Origin: an uncultured Oscillospiraceae bacterium
Lineage (GTDB): Bacteria; Bacillota; Clostridia; Oscillospirales; Oscillospiraceae
DNA: 64,000 bases
Direction: 5' to 3'
Assembly (NCBI GenBank): GCA_947632175.1
Contig: CANROC010000017.1
Location: forward strand, 1 to 64,000
The position numbers and the translations under genes were made by a program. Each line of letters begins with the position of its first letter. The stretch's first letter is position 1. Shown here in pieces: positions 25,940-37,802 of the stretch. The notes beneath the pieces were generated by a model. The model was not told the origin of the DNA and did no database searches. It was given only the letters and a program-made list of their open reading frames with translations.

Positions 25940-26368
25940 ACATACTCAAATATCCGCAAAGACTTCCAGCAGTACATGAATATCCAGCTGTCCCTCAAAA
26001 AACAGTACCCGTCCTACAACCCGGACGGGTACGTGTTCTGTCAGGAGAACGGCGACCCCTACGAGCCACGGACATACGAAGACCTGTTCAAGCGGTGCGT
26101 GAGACAGGCTGGCATCCGTGACGCAAACTTCCACGCCCTCCGCCATACCTTCGCCACAAGAAGTCTGGAGCAGGGCATGGACATCGTCACACTCTCAAGG
26201 CTCCTCGGTCACGCCAACCCCTCCGTCACCATGGACAAGTACGGCCATGCCATTGACGACCACAAGCGCCAGAGCGTCCAGCGCCTCGACGACCTCTACG
26301 CCGCCCCGCCCCAGCCGCCGAGTTCCCAACCAACCCAGAAGGACCCGTGGTTGACCATGGAGTGGTGA
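25940..26368 (+). pseudogene. Tyrosine integrase remnant, C-terminal catalytic part
   Basis: Only the catalytic C-terminal third of an ICE-type tyrosine recombinase remains. The motif HALRHTFATRSLEQGMD, the HxxR box, LLGHANPSVTMDKYGH and the tyrosine are all present. Integrase-like sequence starts abruptly near 25940 (YSNIRKDFQQYMNIQLSLKK) with no start codon in a good context before ATG 25976, so the arm-binding and core-binding domains are lost. A fragment from 25976 (130 residues) could be made but could not recombine. It ends 140 bases from the attachment site. Confidence 0.85.
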
Positions 26369-26408
26369 AGGCAACTGCATCACGGTTCCAAATAAAAATC
26401 CAAAAAAC

Positions 26409-26426
26409 TGCATCAGATAAGCATCA
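26409..26426 (+). repeat. 18-bp repeat, copy 3
   Basis: TGCATCAGATAAGCATCA, identical to 11127-11144 and 11387-11404; it lies between the integrase remnant and the right attachment site. Confidence 0.6.
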
Positions 26427-26477
26427 GACGCGAGTTTGGTACATCATTCCAGCCAGAAAGCCTCGAAAAAGTTATAA

Positions 26478-26508
26478 AAAGTGCCGGATTTCATTGAAAT
26501 CCGGCACT

Positions 26509-26510
<2 letters not shown>
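26478..26510 (-). terminator. Terminator of tRNA-fMet
   Basis: 15-bp stem AAAGTGCCGGATTTC/GAAATCCGGCACTTT with a three-base loop and TTTTTATAAC downstream on the minus strand. Confidence 0.9.
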
Positions 26511-26588
<78 letters not shown>

Positions 26589-26603
26589 ATTTGGCGTAGC
26601 ATT

Positions 26604-26632
26604 ATCATACCACATCGCGCGGGGTTCGTCAA
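26604..26632 (-). promoter_or_regulatory. tRNA-fMet promoter
   Basis: Minus-strand TTGACG, 17-bp spacer, TATGAT, ending 15 bases before the mature tRNA. Confidence 0.85.
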
Positions 26633-26659
26633 GGGCTTTGGAGGGAAAAGTTTTTTGGT

Positions 26660-27850
26660 TCATTCACCTTTTTCCGACTCGCCAGGGTTCTGGGGGCGGG
26701 AGCCGGAGCGGCGGGAGCGTTTGCGGCGGCTTTGCTGGGGGCGGGCGGCGTCGGCCTTGGCCTCCGGCTGGTCCGGCTGGGGCTTGGGCTGGCCCTGGCG
26801 GCGGTCCTGGCCCTGACGGGGCGGGCGCTGGTTCTGGCCGCCGCGGCGCTGATTCTGGCGGGGCTTAGCCTCGCCCTCGGGCTCGGCGTTCTCGGGCTCC
26901 TCCCGGCGGTCAGGATTGCGGGCGCCGGACTTGGCGCCGTCCCGGGGGGCGGCGGAGCGGCGAAGGCGCGGCTGGGTCCTGGCCGGGGGCTCGATCTTCC
27001 CCTCCGCCAGGGCCGCCAGGTACTCCGCCCGCTTGGCCTTGCCGCCGAGGACAGTGATCTCCCCGGCCTCGAAAGTCTTCATGGACGTCTCCGTCTGGTC
27101 CTCCAGACGGACCCGGACGGTGCCCTTCAGGAGGTTCACATCCACCACGGTCCCCACGCCCGCTGGCGTCTCCACGAAAGCGTCCAGCTTCGGGACGCTC
27201 TGGACCAGCTCCTCGTAGGCGTCCTGCTCGTACTTGAGACAGCACATGAGCCGGCCGCAGGAGCCGGAGATCTTGGTGGGGTTGAGGCTCAACCCCTGGG
27301 TCTTGGCCATTTTGATGGACACGGGCTGGAAGTCGTCCAGGAACTGGGCGCAGCAGAAAGGCCGGCCGCAGATGCCCAGGCCCCCCAGCATCCGGGCCTC
27401 GTCCCGGACGCCGATCTGCCTCAGCTCGATGCGGGTCTTGAAAGTGCCCGCCAGGTCCTTCACCAGCTCCCGGAAGTCCACACGGCCCTCGGAGGTGAAG
27501 AAGAAGAGGATTTTGGACCCCTCGAAGTTGTACTCCACGTCCACCAGCTTCATCTCCAGCTTGTGCTTGGCGATGCGCTGGCGGCAAATCTCCATGGCCT
27601 CCCGCTCCCGGCGGCGGTTCTCCTCGAAGCGCCGGGTGTCGGCCTCGGTGGCCAGGCGCTCCACGGGCCGCAGGGGCGGGTGAACGGCGTTGTCCTCCAC
27701 CTGGTGGTTGCCGGTGACGCACTCGGCAAACTCCAGGCCCTTGGCGGTCTCCACGATGACGTTGTCGCCCTTTTTGGCGGTGACGCCGTTGGGGTCGAAG
27801 TAGTAGACCTTGCCCTTATTTTTAAAGCGTACACTGATGACCTCAGTCAA
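26660..27850 (-). CDS. ricT: PSP1-domain protein RicT (YaaT)
   Basis: 396 residues. The PSP1 domain (about residues 1-280) contains the two paired Cys motifs CGRPFCC and CGRLMCC that bind iron-sulfur clusters with RicA/RicF in Bacillus. That complex directs RNase Y mRNA processing. After it comes a low-complexity tail (about 285-396) very rich in Arg, Gln, Pro and Gly, absent from the 275-residue Bacillus protein, and probably an RNA-binding disordered extension. Position after holB matches the conserved Firmicutes order. ATG 27850 follows AGGAGAATG. Confidence 0.93.
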   Translation of the reverse strand: MTEVISVRFKNKGKVYYFDPNGVTAKKGDNVIVETAKGLEFAECVTGNHQVEDNAVHPPLRPVERLATEADTRRFEENRRREREAMEICRQRIAKHKLEMKLVDVEYNFEGSKILFFFTSEGRVDFRELVKDLAGTFKTRIELRQIGVRDEARMLGGLGICGRPFCCAQFLDDFQPVSIKMAKTQGLSLNPTKISGSCGRLMCCLKYEQDAYEELVQSVPKLDAFVETPAGVGTVVDVNLLKGTVRVRLEDQTETSMKTFEAGEITVLGGKAKRAEYLAALAEGKIEPPARTQPRLRRSAAPRDGAKSGARNPDRREEPENAEPEGEAKPRQNQRRGGQNQRPPRQGQDRRQGQPKPQPDQPEAKADAARPQQSRRKRSRRSGSRPQNPGESEKGE

Positions 27851-27888
27851 TTGTCATTCTCCTCTCCGGCTCGCGCCGAAATCTATGG

Positions 27889-28665
27889 TTATGCCTCGCT
27901 GCAGAGACTTGATAGCATCCAGGCGGCGATGTGGACGGCGCTGACGTTCACGGCGGTCATTTTGTCGGCTTTGTCCAGCGTCCCGGACAGCCGCTCCACC
28001 GTATCTTCCGTGAGCTTCCCGGCGGCGAAGGCGTCCACCGCCTGCCGCCGCAGGCTCTCAAGAAAGGCGGGGACCGTCTCGCGGTTAAGCTTGTCCACAG
28101 GCAAAAGCGCCCGGATGAGCATAAGATCGTCCCGCCGGGACAAAGCGTCGATGACCGCCCGGGCGGCGTCGTCCGTCTCGCTCTGGGCCCTGGTGGGCGC
28201 GGGCGTCAGGTTCACCGTCTCGCACCGGGAACGCACCGTCTCCAAAAGCCGCTGGGGGTTCTCCGCCAGGAGCACGAAGACGGCGTGGGCCGGGGGCTCC
28301 TCAAAAATCTTCAGCATGGCGTTCTGGGCCGGGACGTTCATGGCGTCCGCGTCCCGGATGAGAAAAACGCTCCGGGCGGCCTCATTGGGCACCACCGCCA
28401 CGCGGGATCGGACCTCCCGCAGGGAATCCACCGTGTGTTCCCGGGCCGTGCGGTCCACCGTCTCGATGTCCGGATGGACGCCCCGCAGAGCCTTGACGCA
28501 GTCCCGGCAGACGCCGCAGGGCGCCCCGGAGGGCGCGGCGCACACGGCGGCCCGGGCGATAAGCTGTCCCGCGCTCTCCCGTGTCTCGGCGTTCCCGCCG
28601 GTGACGATATAGGCGTGAAAGAGCTTGCCCGCGCCAAGCCTGGTTCTCAAATCGGAAAGGTCCAT
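27889..28665 (-). CDS. holB: DNA polymerase III delta' subunit
   Basis: 258-residue clamp-loader subunit. It has the zinc-binding Cys cluster CAAPSGAPCGVCRDC (about residues 42-56), a sensor/SRC-like region (NAMLKIFEEPPAHAVFVLLA) and no functional Walker A, as expected for delta', which does not hydrolyse ATP. It is shorter than the Bacillus protein (329), mainly at the C-terminus, which may be reduced. It sits directly upstream of ricT and 12 bases after the DUF1846 gene, so all three are likely co-transcribed. Confidence 0.9.
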   Translation of the reverse strand: MDLSDLRTRLGAGKLFHAYIVTGGNAETRESAGQLIARAAVCAAPSGAPCGVCRDCVKALRGVHPDIETVDRTAREHTVDSLREVRSRVAVVPNEAARSVFLIRDADAMNVPAQNAMLKIFEEPPAHAVFVLLAENPQRLLETVRSRCETVNLTPAPTRAQSETDDAARAVIDALSRRDDLMLIRALLPVDKLNRETVPAFLESLRRQAVDAFAAGKLTEDTVERLSGTLDKADKMTAVNVSAVHIAAWMLSSLCSEA

Positions 28666-28677
28666 ACCGCCGCCTCG

Positions 28678-30162
28678 TCACTTGTGATAGAGCTTGTTCG
28701 TCTCATACGCCGGCTCGCAGGTCACGCTGCAGCCCAGCTTCTTCAGGAGATTCTCATCCACCTGGGAGAGGATCACCGTGGAATGGACCTCGCTGCCGGC
28801 AAGCTTCGTCAGCTGCTGCATGGCCGTCTCCGCCAGGGGGTTGGTGACGGCGCAGATGGACAGGGCCAGGAGGACCTCGTCGGTGTGCAGGCGCGGGTTT
28901 ACGTTGCCCAGGTGGTTGACCTTCAGGTCCTGCACGGGCTCCAGGATGCTGGGGGAGAGGAGGCGGATCCGGTCGTCGATGCCCCCCAGGGCTTTCAAGG
29001 CGTCTAAGAGCATGGCGCTGGCCGCGCCCATGAGCTGGGAGGTCTTGCCCGTGACGATCCGCCCGTCGGGCAGCTCGATGGAGGCGGCGGGCTCGCCGGT
29101 CTCCTCCGCTTTTCGCAGGGCCTCCGCCCTGCCGGGGCGGTCCTCCACGCCGGTATTCACGGTGTCCATGAGGATCTTTATCTTGTCCGCGTCGGCCCCG
29201 CCGGGCAGGCCCTTGACCCGGGCACAGCAGGCGGCCAGGTACCGCCGGACGATCTCCCGGCGGGACGCCTCCTGGCAGGCGGCGTCGTCCACCACGCAAA
29301 AGCCGGCCATGTTGACGCCCATGTCCGTGGGGGACTGGTAGGGGCACTCCCCGCCCATGAGGCGCTTGAAAAGGGCGGACAGCACCGGGAACGTCTCCAC
29401 GTCCCGGTTGTAGTTCACCGCCAGGGACCCGTAGGCCTCCAGGTGGAAGGGGTCGATCATGTTGACGTCGTTGAGGTCCGCCGTGGCGGCCTCGTAGGCC
29501 ACGTTCACCGGGTGCTTGAGGGGCAGGTTCCAGATGGGGAACGTCTCAAACTTGGCATACCCCGCCTGGACGCCCCGCTTGCCGTCGTGGTAGAGCTGGG
29601 AAAGGCAGGTGGCCATCTTGCCGCTCCCCGGTCCGGGGGCGGTGACCACCACGAGAGGCCGGGTCGTCTCGATATAGTCGTTCTTGCCGTAGCCCTCGTC
29701 GGAGACGATGCGGTCGATGTCCGCGGGGTACCCCTCGATGGGGTAGTGGCGGTAGACCCGGATGCCCAGGGCCTCCAGGCGCCTCTGGAACGCCTCGGCG
29801 GCGTGCTGTCCGGCAAACTGGGTGATGACCACACTGCCCACGTAGAGGTTAAAGCTCCGGAAGGCGTCGATGAGCCGCAGAACATCCAGGTCGTAGGTGA
29901 TGCCGTAGTCGCCCCGGACCTTGTTTTTGGCGATGTCCCCGGCGCAGACGGCGATGACGATCTCCGCCTTGTCCCGGAGGTTGGCCAGCATCCTGATCTT
30001 GCTGTCCGGCTGGAACCCCGGCAGGACGCGGGAGGCGTGGTAGTCGTCAAAAAGCTTCCCGCCGAACTCCATATAGAGCTTCCCGCCGAATTTGGCGATC
30101 CGCTCCGCGATCTTCTCCGACTGGAGCGACAGGTATTTTTCGTTATCAAACCCGATCCTCAT
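28678..30162 (-). CDS. DUF1846 family protein
   Basis: 494 residues, full family length. A Rossmann-like N-terminal domain (RIGFDNEKYL; EFGGKLFDDYHASRVLPGF) and a P-loop-like VTAPGPGSGKMATCLSQLYH (about residues 188-207) are conserved in DUF1846. Structures are known for the family but its reaction is not. ATG 30162 with GGAGG upstream is preferred over the reading from 30198. Leads the DUF1846-holB-ricT run. Confidence 0.88.
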   Translation of the reverse strand: MRIGFDNEKYLSLQSEKIAERIAKFGGKLYMEFGGKLFDDYHASRVLPGFQPDSKIRMLANLRDKAEIVIAVCAGDIAKNKVRGDYGITYDLDVLRLIDAFRSFNLYVGSVVITQFAGQHAAEAFQRRLEALGIRVYRHYPIEGYPADIDRIVSDEGYGKNDYIETTRPLVVVTAPGPGSGKMATCLSQLYHDGKRGVQAGYAKFETFPIWNLPLKHPVNVAYEAATADLNDVNMIDPFHLEAYGSLAVNYNRDVETFPVLSALFKRLMGGECPYQSPTDMGVNMAGFCVVDDAACQEASRREIVRRYLAACCARVKGLPGGADADKIKILMDTVNTGVEDRPGRAEALRKAEETGEPAASIELPDGRIVTGKTSQLMGAASAMLLDALKALGGIDDRIRLLSPSILEPVQDLKVNHLGNVNPRLHTDEVLLALSICAVTNPLAETAMQQLTKLAGSEVHSTVILSQVDENLLKKLGCSVTCEPAYETNKLYHK

Positions 30163-30263
30163 AAGCGCCTCCGGTTCTCTCTCTTTATAGTGGCCCATCC
30201 TCTATTTTACCTTTTCCAAAGGAGGCCGTCAAGTGCTAAATCCTGTTTCGCCGCCCATGCGCG

Positions 30264-30294
30264 CAAAAACCGGGCGGGGTCAAGCCCCGCCCGG
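30264..30294 (-). terminator. Terminator after dapB
   Basis: CCGGGCGGGG/CCCCGCCCGG stem with TTTTTGCG on the minus strand; it ends the gyrBA-rnhA-dapAB run. Confidence 0.88.
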
Positions 30295-30312
30295 AGATGG
30301 TTGAAAGAAATC

Positions 30313-31056
30313 TCAGCTCCTGTCCGCCACCAGCGCGGACATGGTGTAGAGGCCGGCGGGCTTGCCGGCTATGTAGCGGGCGGCGGTGAGGGCGCCGTCG
30401 GCGAAGAGGGAGCGGTCATGGGCCTCGTGCTTTAAGGTCAGGGTCTGGGTATCGGTGGAGATGAGGACGGCGTGGGTGCCGGGGAGGTTGCCCATGCGCA
30501 CGGCGTGGATGCCGATCTCGTTTTTCTCCCGTTTCCCAAGGCCCGCCCGGCCGGGATGGAGTGTGGCCTCCGGCCGCACCTCCTGGATGGCGCGGGCCAG
30601 CATCAGCGCCGTGCCGCTGGGGGCGTCGAGCTTCCGGTCATGGTGGGCCTCCACGATCTCGATGTCCGCCTCCGGGAAGAGCGCGGCGGCCCGCTTGGCA
30701 AGGTCCGTGAGGGCCGCGATGCCCAAAGACATGTTGGCGGAGAAGAAAACGGGAATGACCTCGGCGGTCTTATGGACGGCCTCCAGCTCCGCCTCGTCGT
30801 GCCCGGTGGTGCACAGCACCACCGGGACCTTTTGCTCCACGCACCAACTGAGGAGCCCCGCCGTCAGGGTGTGGTGGGAAAAGTCGATCACCACATCCGG
30901 CGTCTCCCGGACCTCACGTAAGTCCTTCAGCACCGCGCCGCCCTGGGAGTAGACGTCCACGCCGCCGGAGAGGGCCATGTCCCCGGCCTCCTCCACCTTG
31001 TTGACGACGATGCTCCCCATGCGGCCCAGCGCGCCGTAGACCAGTACACGGATCAT
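30313..31056 (-). CDS. dapB: 4-hydroxy-tetrahydrodipicolinate reductase
   Basis: Second enzyme of lysine/diaminopimelate synthesis, using NAD(P)H. 247 residues with the N-terminal nucleotide-binding GALGRMG (residues 8-14), the catalytic EAHHDRKLDAPSGTA motif (His-His and Lys) and the C-terminal helix. ATG 31056 overlaps the dapA stop by 4 bases; the ORF extension upstream is only a frame overlap with dapA. Cytoplasmic tetramer; supplies meso-DAP for the wall. Confidence 0.95.
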   Translation of the reverse strand: MIRVLVYGALGRMGSIVVNKVEEAGDMALSGGVDVYSQGGAVLKDLREVRETPDVVIDFSHHTLTAGLLSWCVEQKVPVVLCTTGHDEAELEAVHKTAEVIPVFFSANMSLGIAALTDLAKRAAALFPEADIEIVEAHHDRKLDAPSGTALMLARAIQEVRPEATLHPGRAGLGKREKNEIGIHAVRMGNLPGTHAVLISTDTQTLTLKHEAHDRSLFADGALTAARYIAGKPAGLYTMSALVADRS

Positions 31057-31937
31057 ACCTTCAAGCCTTCTTTTCTCATCAGTGTCAATAATTTTTCCCT
31101 GTGCTCGTCCTCCATGGGCGTGAGGGGCAGGCGCAGGCGGTTTTCGATGATGCCCATGGCCGCCAGGGCCGCCTTCACGGGGATGGGGTTGACCTCCATG
31201 AAAAGGGCGTCCATCAGCGCCTTGTAGCGGCATTGAAGCTGTGCGGCGGCGGCGAAATCGCCACGGAGCGCCAGGGCGCACATCTCGTGGGCCTCACGGG
31301 GCATGATGTTGGAAAAAACGGAGATGCACCCCTGCCCGCCCACGGACATGAGGGGGACGGCGATGTCGTCGTTGCCGGACCAAACGGCGAAGTCCGGGGC
31401 TTTAGAGCGGATCTCCACCACCGTGGCCATGTCGCCGGTGGCCTCTTTGATGCCCACGATGTTGGGGTGCTTCGCCAGCTCCACGCAGGTGTCCGGCAGG
31501 ATCTTCACGCCGGTGCGGGAGGGCACCGAGTAGACGATCATGGGCAGGTCCGTGGCGTCGGCGATGGCGTAAAAGCTTTGGACGAGGCCCTTTTGCGTAC
31601 ACTTGTTGTAGTAGGGCGTGACGCACAAAAGCCCGTCCGCGCCGGCCTTCCAGGCCTTGACGCTCATCTCCACGGCGTGGTCGGTGTAGTTGGAGCCGGT
31701 GCCGGCGATGACGGGGACGCGTCCGTGGACGCGCTCCACGGCAAAGCGGATGGCCTTGATGTGCTCCTCGTCGGTGAGGGTAGGCGCCTCGCCGGTGGTG
31801 GCGCAGACGATGAGGGCGTCCACGCCGCCCGTGAGCTGGAAGTCCAGCAGCCGCGCCATGGCGTCATAGTCCACGCCCTTTTCGTTCATGGGCGTGACCA
31901 GCGCCGTCCCGACGCCGCGGAAAACAGTATTCTTCAA
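31053..31937 (-). CDS. dapA: 4-hydroxy-tetrahydrodipicolinate synthase
   Basis: Condenses pyruvate with aspartate semialdehyde, the first committed step to diaminopimelate and lysine. 294 residues, TIM barrel. The Schiff-base lysine lies in GIKEATGD (about 162), the GTTGE-type motif appears as ATTGEAPTL (about 46), and the active-site Tyr lies in YNKCTQKGL and YSVPSRTG. Overlaps dapB, follows rnhA by 17 bases. Confidence 0.96.
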   Translation of the reverse strand: MKNTVFRGVGTALVTPMNEKGVDYDAMARLLDFQLTGGVDALIVCATTGEAPTLTDEEHIKAIRFAVERVHGRVPVIAGTGSNYTDHAVEMSVKAWKAGADGLLCVTPYYNKCTQKGLVQSFYAIADATDLPMIVYSVPSRTGVKILPDTCVELAKHPNIVGIKEATGDMATVVEIRSKAPDFAVWSGNDDIAVPLMSVGGQGCISVFSNIMPREAHEMCALALRGDFAAAAQLQCRYKALMDALFMEVNPIPVKAALAAMGIIENRLRLPLTPMEDEHREKLLTLMRKEGLKV

Positions 31938-31954
31938 GAAAACGACCTCCCCAG

Positions 31955-32387
31955 TCAGATTTTACGGAATTTGTCCCGCTGCGCGACCGCCAGCTCGTCA
32001 CAGCGGTTGTTAAACTCATTCTCGGCGTGGCCCTTCACCCAGTGGAAGGTGACGGTGTGGCGGGCGAGGAGCCCGTCCAGGCGCTGCCAGAGCTCGGGGT
32101 TCTTCAGCTCCCCCTCCCGGCGGCGCCAGCCCCGCTTTTTCCAGTTTATGAGCCAGTGCCGGTTAATGGCATTGACAATATACTGGGAGTCGGAAAAAAT
32201 CTCCGCCTCGCAGGGGCGCTTGAGGAGCTCCAGGGCGGAGATGACGCCCAGAAGCTCCATCCGGTTGTTGGTGGTCTCGGCCTCCCCGCCGGAAATTTCC
32301 TTTTTGTGGGGTCCCGCGATGAGGATCGCCGCCCAGCCTCCGGGGCCGGGATTGCCGGAGCAGGCCCCGTCGGTGTAGATGGTGACC

Positions 32388-32395
<8 letters not shown>
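31955..32395 (-). CDS. rnhA: Ribonuclease HI
   Basis: Degrades RNA in RNA-DNA hybrids. 146 residues with the four catalytic carboxylates in their usual contexts: [14 protein letters not shown] (Asp about 8), NNRMELLG (Glu about 47), [11 protein letters not shown] (Asp about 70) and the C-terminal NNRCDELA (Asp). The start ATG at 32395 lies inside the last codons of gyrA with GGGGAGG upstream. Coupling RNase H to DNA gyrase suits their shared part in limiting R-loops. Confidence 0.95.
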
Positions 32396-34952
<2,557 letters not shown>

Positions 34953-34977
34953 ACGTAAACCTCGTAACCTTCAAGTG

Positions 34978-36924
34978 TCAATAATCCAGATTCACCGCGT
35001 ATTTGGCGTTTTCCTCGATCCACGCCTTTCTGGGCTCTACCTCCTCGCCCATGAGGACGGTGAAGATGCGGTCCGCGGCCACGGCGTCGTCCAGGGTGAT
35101 GCGCCGGAGGGTCCGCTTCTCCGGATCCATGGTGGTCTCCCACAGCTCGTGGGGGTCCATCTCGCCCAGGCCCTTGTAGCGGTTGATATCCACCTTGGCG
35201 TTGGGATTGTCTCCCCTCAGCTCGGCGCTGATCTTGTCCCGCTCCTCGTCGGAGTAGGCCACCCGCTGGGTCTTCCCCCGGTTGAGCTTATAAAGGGGCG
35301 GCACGGCGGAGTAGACGTACCCCCGCTCGATGAGGGGCCGCATGTAGCGGAAGAAGAAGGTCAGCAGCAGCGTGCGGATGTGCGCGCCGTCCACATCGGC
35401 ATCGGCCATAATGATGATCTTGTGGTAGCGGAGCTTGTCGATGTTGAATTCCTCCCCGATCCCGGCGCCCAGCGCCACGATGAGGGGATAGAGCTTGTCG
35501 TTGCCGTAAATTTTGTCGGCGCGGGCCTTCTCGACGTTCAGCATCTTGCCCCACATGGCCAGAATCGCCTGGAACCGGGAATCCCGGCCCTGGATGGCCG
35601 AGCCCGCGGCGGAGTCGCCCTCCACGATGTAGATCTCGCAGAGAGACGGGTCCCGCTCGTTGCAGTCCTGGAGCTTATCCGGCATCTGACCGGACTCCAG
35701 CCCCGTCTTGCGCCGCACGGACTCCCGGGCCTTCTTGGCGGCCTCCCGGGCGCGGTTGGCGGTGAGGGCCTTATCGATGACCAGCTTCCCGAAGGCCGGG
35801 TTCTCCTCCAGATAGATCTCCAGCTGTTCGGAGACGATGGAGTCCACCAGGGAGCGGATGTCGGCGTTGCCGAGCTTTGCCTTGGTCTGGCCCTCGAACT
35901 GGGCGTTGGTGAGCTTCACGGAGATGACGCATGTGAGCCCCTCCCGGCAGTCCTCGCCGGAGAGCTTGTCGTCGTTCTTCAATTGCCCAATCTTCGCGGC
36001 GTAGGCGTTGAGGACTCTCGTCAGGGCCGTCTTGAAGCCCGTCTCGTGCATGCCGCCCTCGGGGGTGTGGATGTTGTTGGCGAAGGAGACCAGCATCTCG
36101 TTGTAGCCGTCGTTATACTGGAAGGCGATCTCGGCGATGGAGTCCTCCTTGCCGCCGGACATGTAGACCACGTCGGGGGTGAGGGGCGTCTTGTGCTGGT
36201 TGAGGTACTCCACAAACTCCCGGATGCCGCCCTCGTAGTGCATGTCGTCGAAGACCAGCTCCTCGCCCCGGTTGTCCTCGATGCGGATGCGCAGGCCGGC
36301 GTTGAGAAACGCCTGCTCCTGCATGCGCTTGTGGAGGATGTCGTAGTCGTACACCGTGTCGTCGAACATCTCCGGGTCCGGCTTGAAGGTGACGGTGGTA
36401 CCGGTGCGGTCGGTGGTGCCCACTACGGTGATGGGCTCGGTGATGTCGCCCCGGGAGAACTTCATCTCGTAGATTTTCCCGTCCTTGTGGACCTGGACCA
36501 CCAGCCACTCAGAGAGAGCGTTGACCACGGAAGCGCCCACGCCGTGGAGGCCCCCGGAGACCTTGTAGCCCCCGCCGCCGAACTTGCCGCCGGCGTGGAG
36601 GACGGTGAAGACCACCTCCAGGGCGCTCTTGCCCGTCTGCTGCTGGATGTCCACGGGGATGCCGCGGCCGTTGTCCACCACGGTGATGGTGTTGCCGGGG
36701 TTGATGGTGACCTTGATGTGGTCGCAGTAGCCCGCCAGGGCCTCGTCGATGGAGTTGTCCACGATCTCGTAGACCAAATGGTGCAGGCCCGAGGAGCTGG
36801 TGGAGCCGATATACATGCCGGGGCGCTTGCGCACCGCCTCCAGCCCCTCCAGCACCTGGATCTGACTGGCGTCATATTCCTCGGTGATCTTGCCGGTGAT
36901 CTCGTTTTCGCCCAATTCTGCCAT
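34978..36924 (-). CDS. gyrB: DNA gyrase subunit B
   Basis: 648-residue ATPase subunit. GHKL ATP-binding motifs ([38 protein letters not shown]), transducer, and TOPRIM domain ([10 protein letters not shown] and [15 protein letters not shown]). The TOPRIM signature [16 protein letters not shown] departs slightly from the usual EGDSAGGSAKQGRDR. The C-terminal domain (ending [10 protein letters not shown]) is standard. Located between the PH-domain gene and gyrA in the dnaA-region order. Confidence 0.97.
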   Translation of the reverse strand: MAELGENEITGKITEEYDASQIQVLEGLEAVRKRPGMYIGSTSSSGLHHLVYEIVDNSIDEALAGYCDHIKVTINPGNTITVVDNGRGIPVDIQQQTGKSALEVVFTVLHAGGKFGGGGYKVSGGLHGVGASVVNALSEWLVVQVHKDGKIYEMKFSRGDITEPITVVGTTDRTGTTVTFKPDPEMFDDTVYDYDILHKRMQEQAFLNAGLRIRIEDNRGEELVFDDMHYEGGIREFVEYLNQHKTPLTPDVVYMSGGKEDSIAEIAFQYNDGYNEMLVSFANNIHTPEGGMHETGFKTALTRVLNAYAAKIGQLKNDDKLSGEDCREGLTCVISVKLTNAQFEGQTKAKLGNADIRSLVDSIVSEQLEIYLEENPAFGKLVIDKALTANRAREAAKKARESVRRKTGLESGQMPDKLQDCNERDPSLCEIYIVEGDSAAGSAIQGRDSRFQAILAMWGKMLNVEKARADKIYGNDKLYPLIVALGAGIGEEFNIDKLRYHKIIIMADADVDGAHIRTLLLTFFFRYMRPLIERGYVYSAVPPLYKLNRGKTQRVAYSDEERDKISAELRGDNPNAKVDINRYKGLGEMDPHELWETTMDPEKRTLRRITLDDAVAADRIFTVLMGEEVEPRKAWIEENAKYAVNLDY

Positions 36925-36960
36925 GAAAAGATTGCCTCCTAGCTCAGGAAAAAGTAAATA

Positions 36961-37383
36961 TCAGTTGTCCAAATCATCGACGTCGTCGTAATCGTCGTCG
37001 TCATTGTCGTCGCGGCCGTCCACCATCTCCATGGGCCGGACCCGCCGCTCCTTCTTGGCTTTCTCCACCATCTTGTGGAGAAGCTCCTTGACCTCCCTGG
37101 GGGACTTGACGTTCTTGAGGTCCAGATGAGGGGCGGTGGTGTCGGAGGAGGAGATGCAGACCGTCCCCATGCCGAAGATCCTCTGCCAGAGGGACATGGT
37201 CAGCTGGATATCCCGGACGCGGTAGAGCAGGACCTCCTCGCCCTTCAGGCTGAAAAAGCCCTGTTCGATGAAAAGCCGGTCCTCGCTGAGACTGTATTTG
37301 GTGAAGCTCAGGGGCATCCCCATGTGGCGCTTCCGGTCGGTCCAAACCATTTCAATGGGTTCCACATCGATTTTCTTTGCCAT
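36961..37383 (-). CDS. Small PH-like domain protein with acidic tail
   Basis: 140 residues. A bacterial PH-like (bPH2/YdbT-type) domain covers about residues 15-105: FTKYSLSEDRLFIEQGFFSL, VLLYRVRDIQLTMSLWQRIF, GTVCISSSD. No membrane helix is present, unlike most relatives. The last 20 residues are almost all Asp/Asn/Tyr. Good ribosome binding site (GGAGGG). Gene sits between remB and gyrB, an unusual addition to the conserved origin cluster. Role unknown. Confidence 0.75.
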   Translation of the reverse strand: MAKKIDVEPIEMVWTDRKRHMGMPLSFTKYSLSEDRLFIEQGFFSLKGEEVLLYRVRDIQLTMSLWQRIFGMGTVCISSSDTTAPHLDLKNVKSPREVKELLHKMVEKAKKERRVRPMEMVDGRDDNDDDDYDDVDDLDN

Positions 37384-37425
37384 GTTGATTCCCTCCGTTA
37401 CAGGTTTTAGATGAATATCTGCTTA

Positions 37426-37535
37426 AAAAGCGGCGAGGATTTTTCGCGTCAGGCAAGGAAGCCGCCGCAGGGAATACTTTGTGTATTCCCAAGGCGGCTG
37501 ACGCCGCATGGCGCGAAAAAGACCGGCGCTTTAAA
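37426..37535. repeat. Dispersed inverted-repeat element, copy 1 (family C)
   Basis: Starts GCGGCGAGGATTTTTCGCG and ends CGCGAAAAAGACCGGCGC, with an inner GGGAATAC/GTATTCCC hairpin. A second copy is at 56173-56283. MITE- or REP-like, non-coding. Confidence 0.8.
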
Positions 37536-37791
37536 TAAATTCTTCATCCGCCGCTCTTTTAAAAAGCGTTTGAGAACTGAGGAGCGTCAGGTACACGTCG
37601 GAGCGGTCTCTGTCCCCGGTGAGCACAAAGGAGCGGGGCAGGTCGTCGGAGACAACGTGGGTCCGTCCCTCCCGCTGGGCCCGTTCCAGAAACGCCCGGG
37701 TGATGCGGGAGGAGGTGGTGTTGTCCAAATCGAAGATGCCGATAAGCGTCGCCTCCCGGATGACGCTGTCGGCCCCAAGATGCAGATACAA
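37531..37791 (-). CDS. remB: DUF370 protein RemB (YaaB)
   Basis: 86-residue protein of the RemA/RemB (extracellular matrix regulator) family: MYLHLGADSVIREATLIGIFD, then DLPRSFVLTGDRDRSDVYLT. In Bacillus the gene lies between recF and gyrB, exactly as here. Uses a TTG start at 37791 with AGGAGG seven bases upstream, immediately after the recF stop. Probable DNA-binding regulator; exact role in Clostridia is unclear. Its end abuts a dispersed repeat. Confidence 0.9.
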   Translation of the reverse strand: MYLHLGADSVIREATLIGIFDLDNTTSSRITRAFLERAQREGRTHVVSDDLPRSFVLTGDRDRSDVYLTLLSSQTLFKRAADEEFI

Positions 37792-37802
37792 AAGGCTTCC
37801 TC

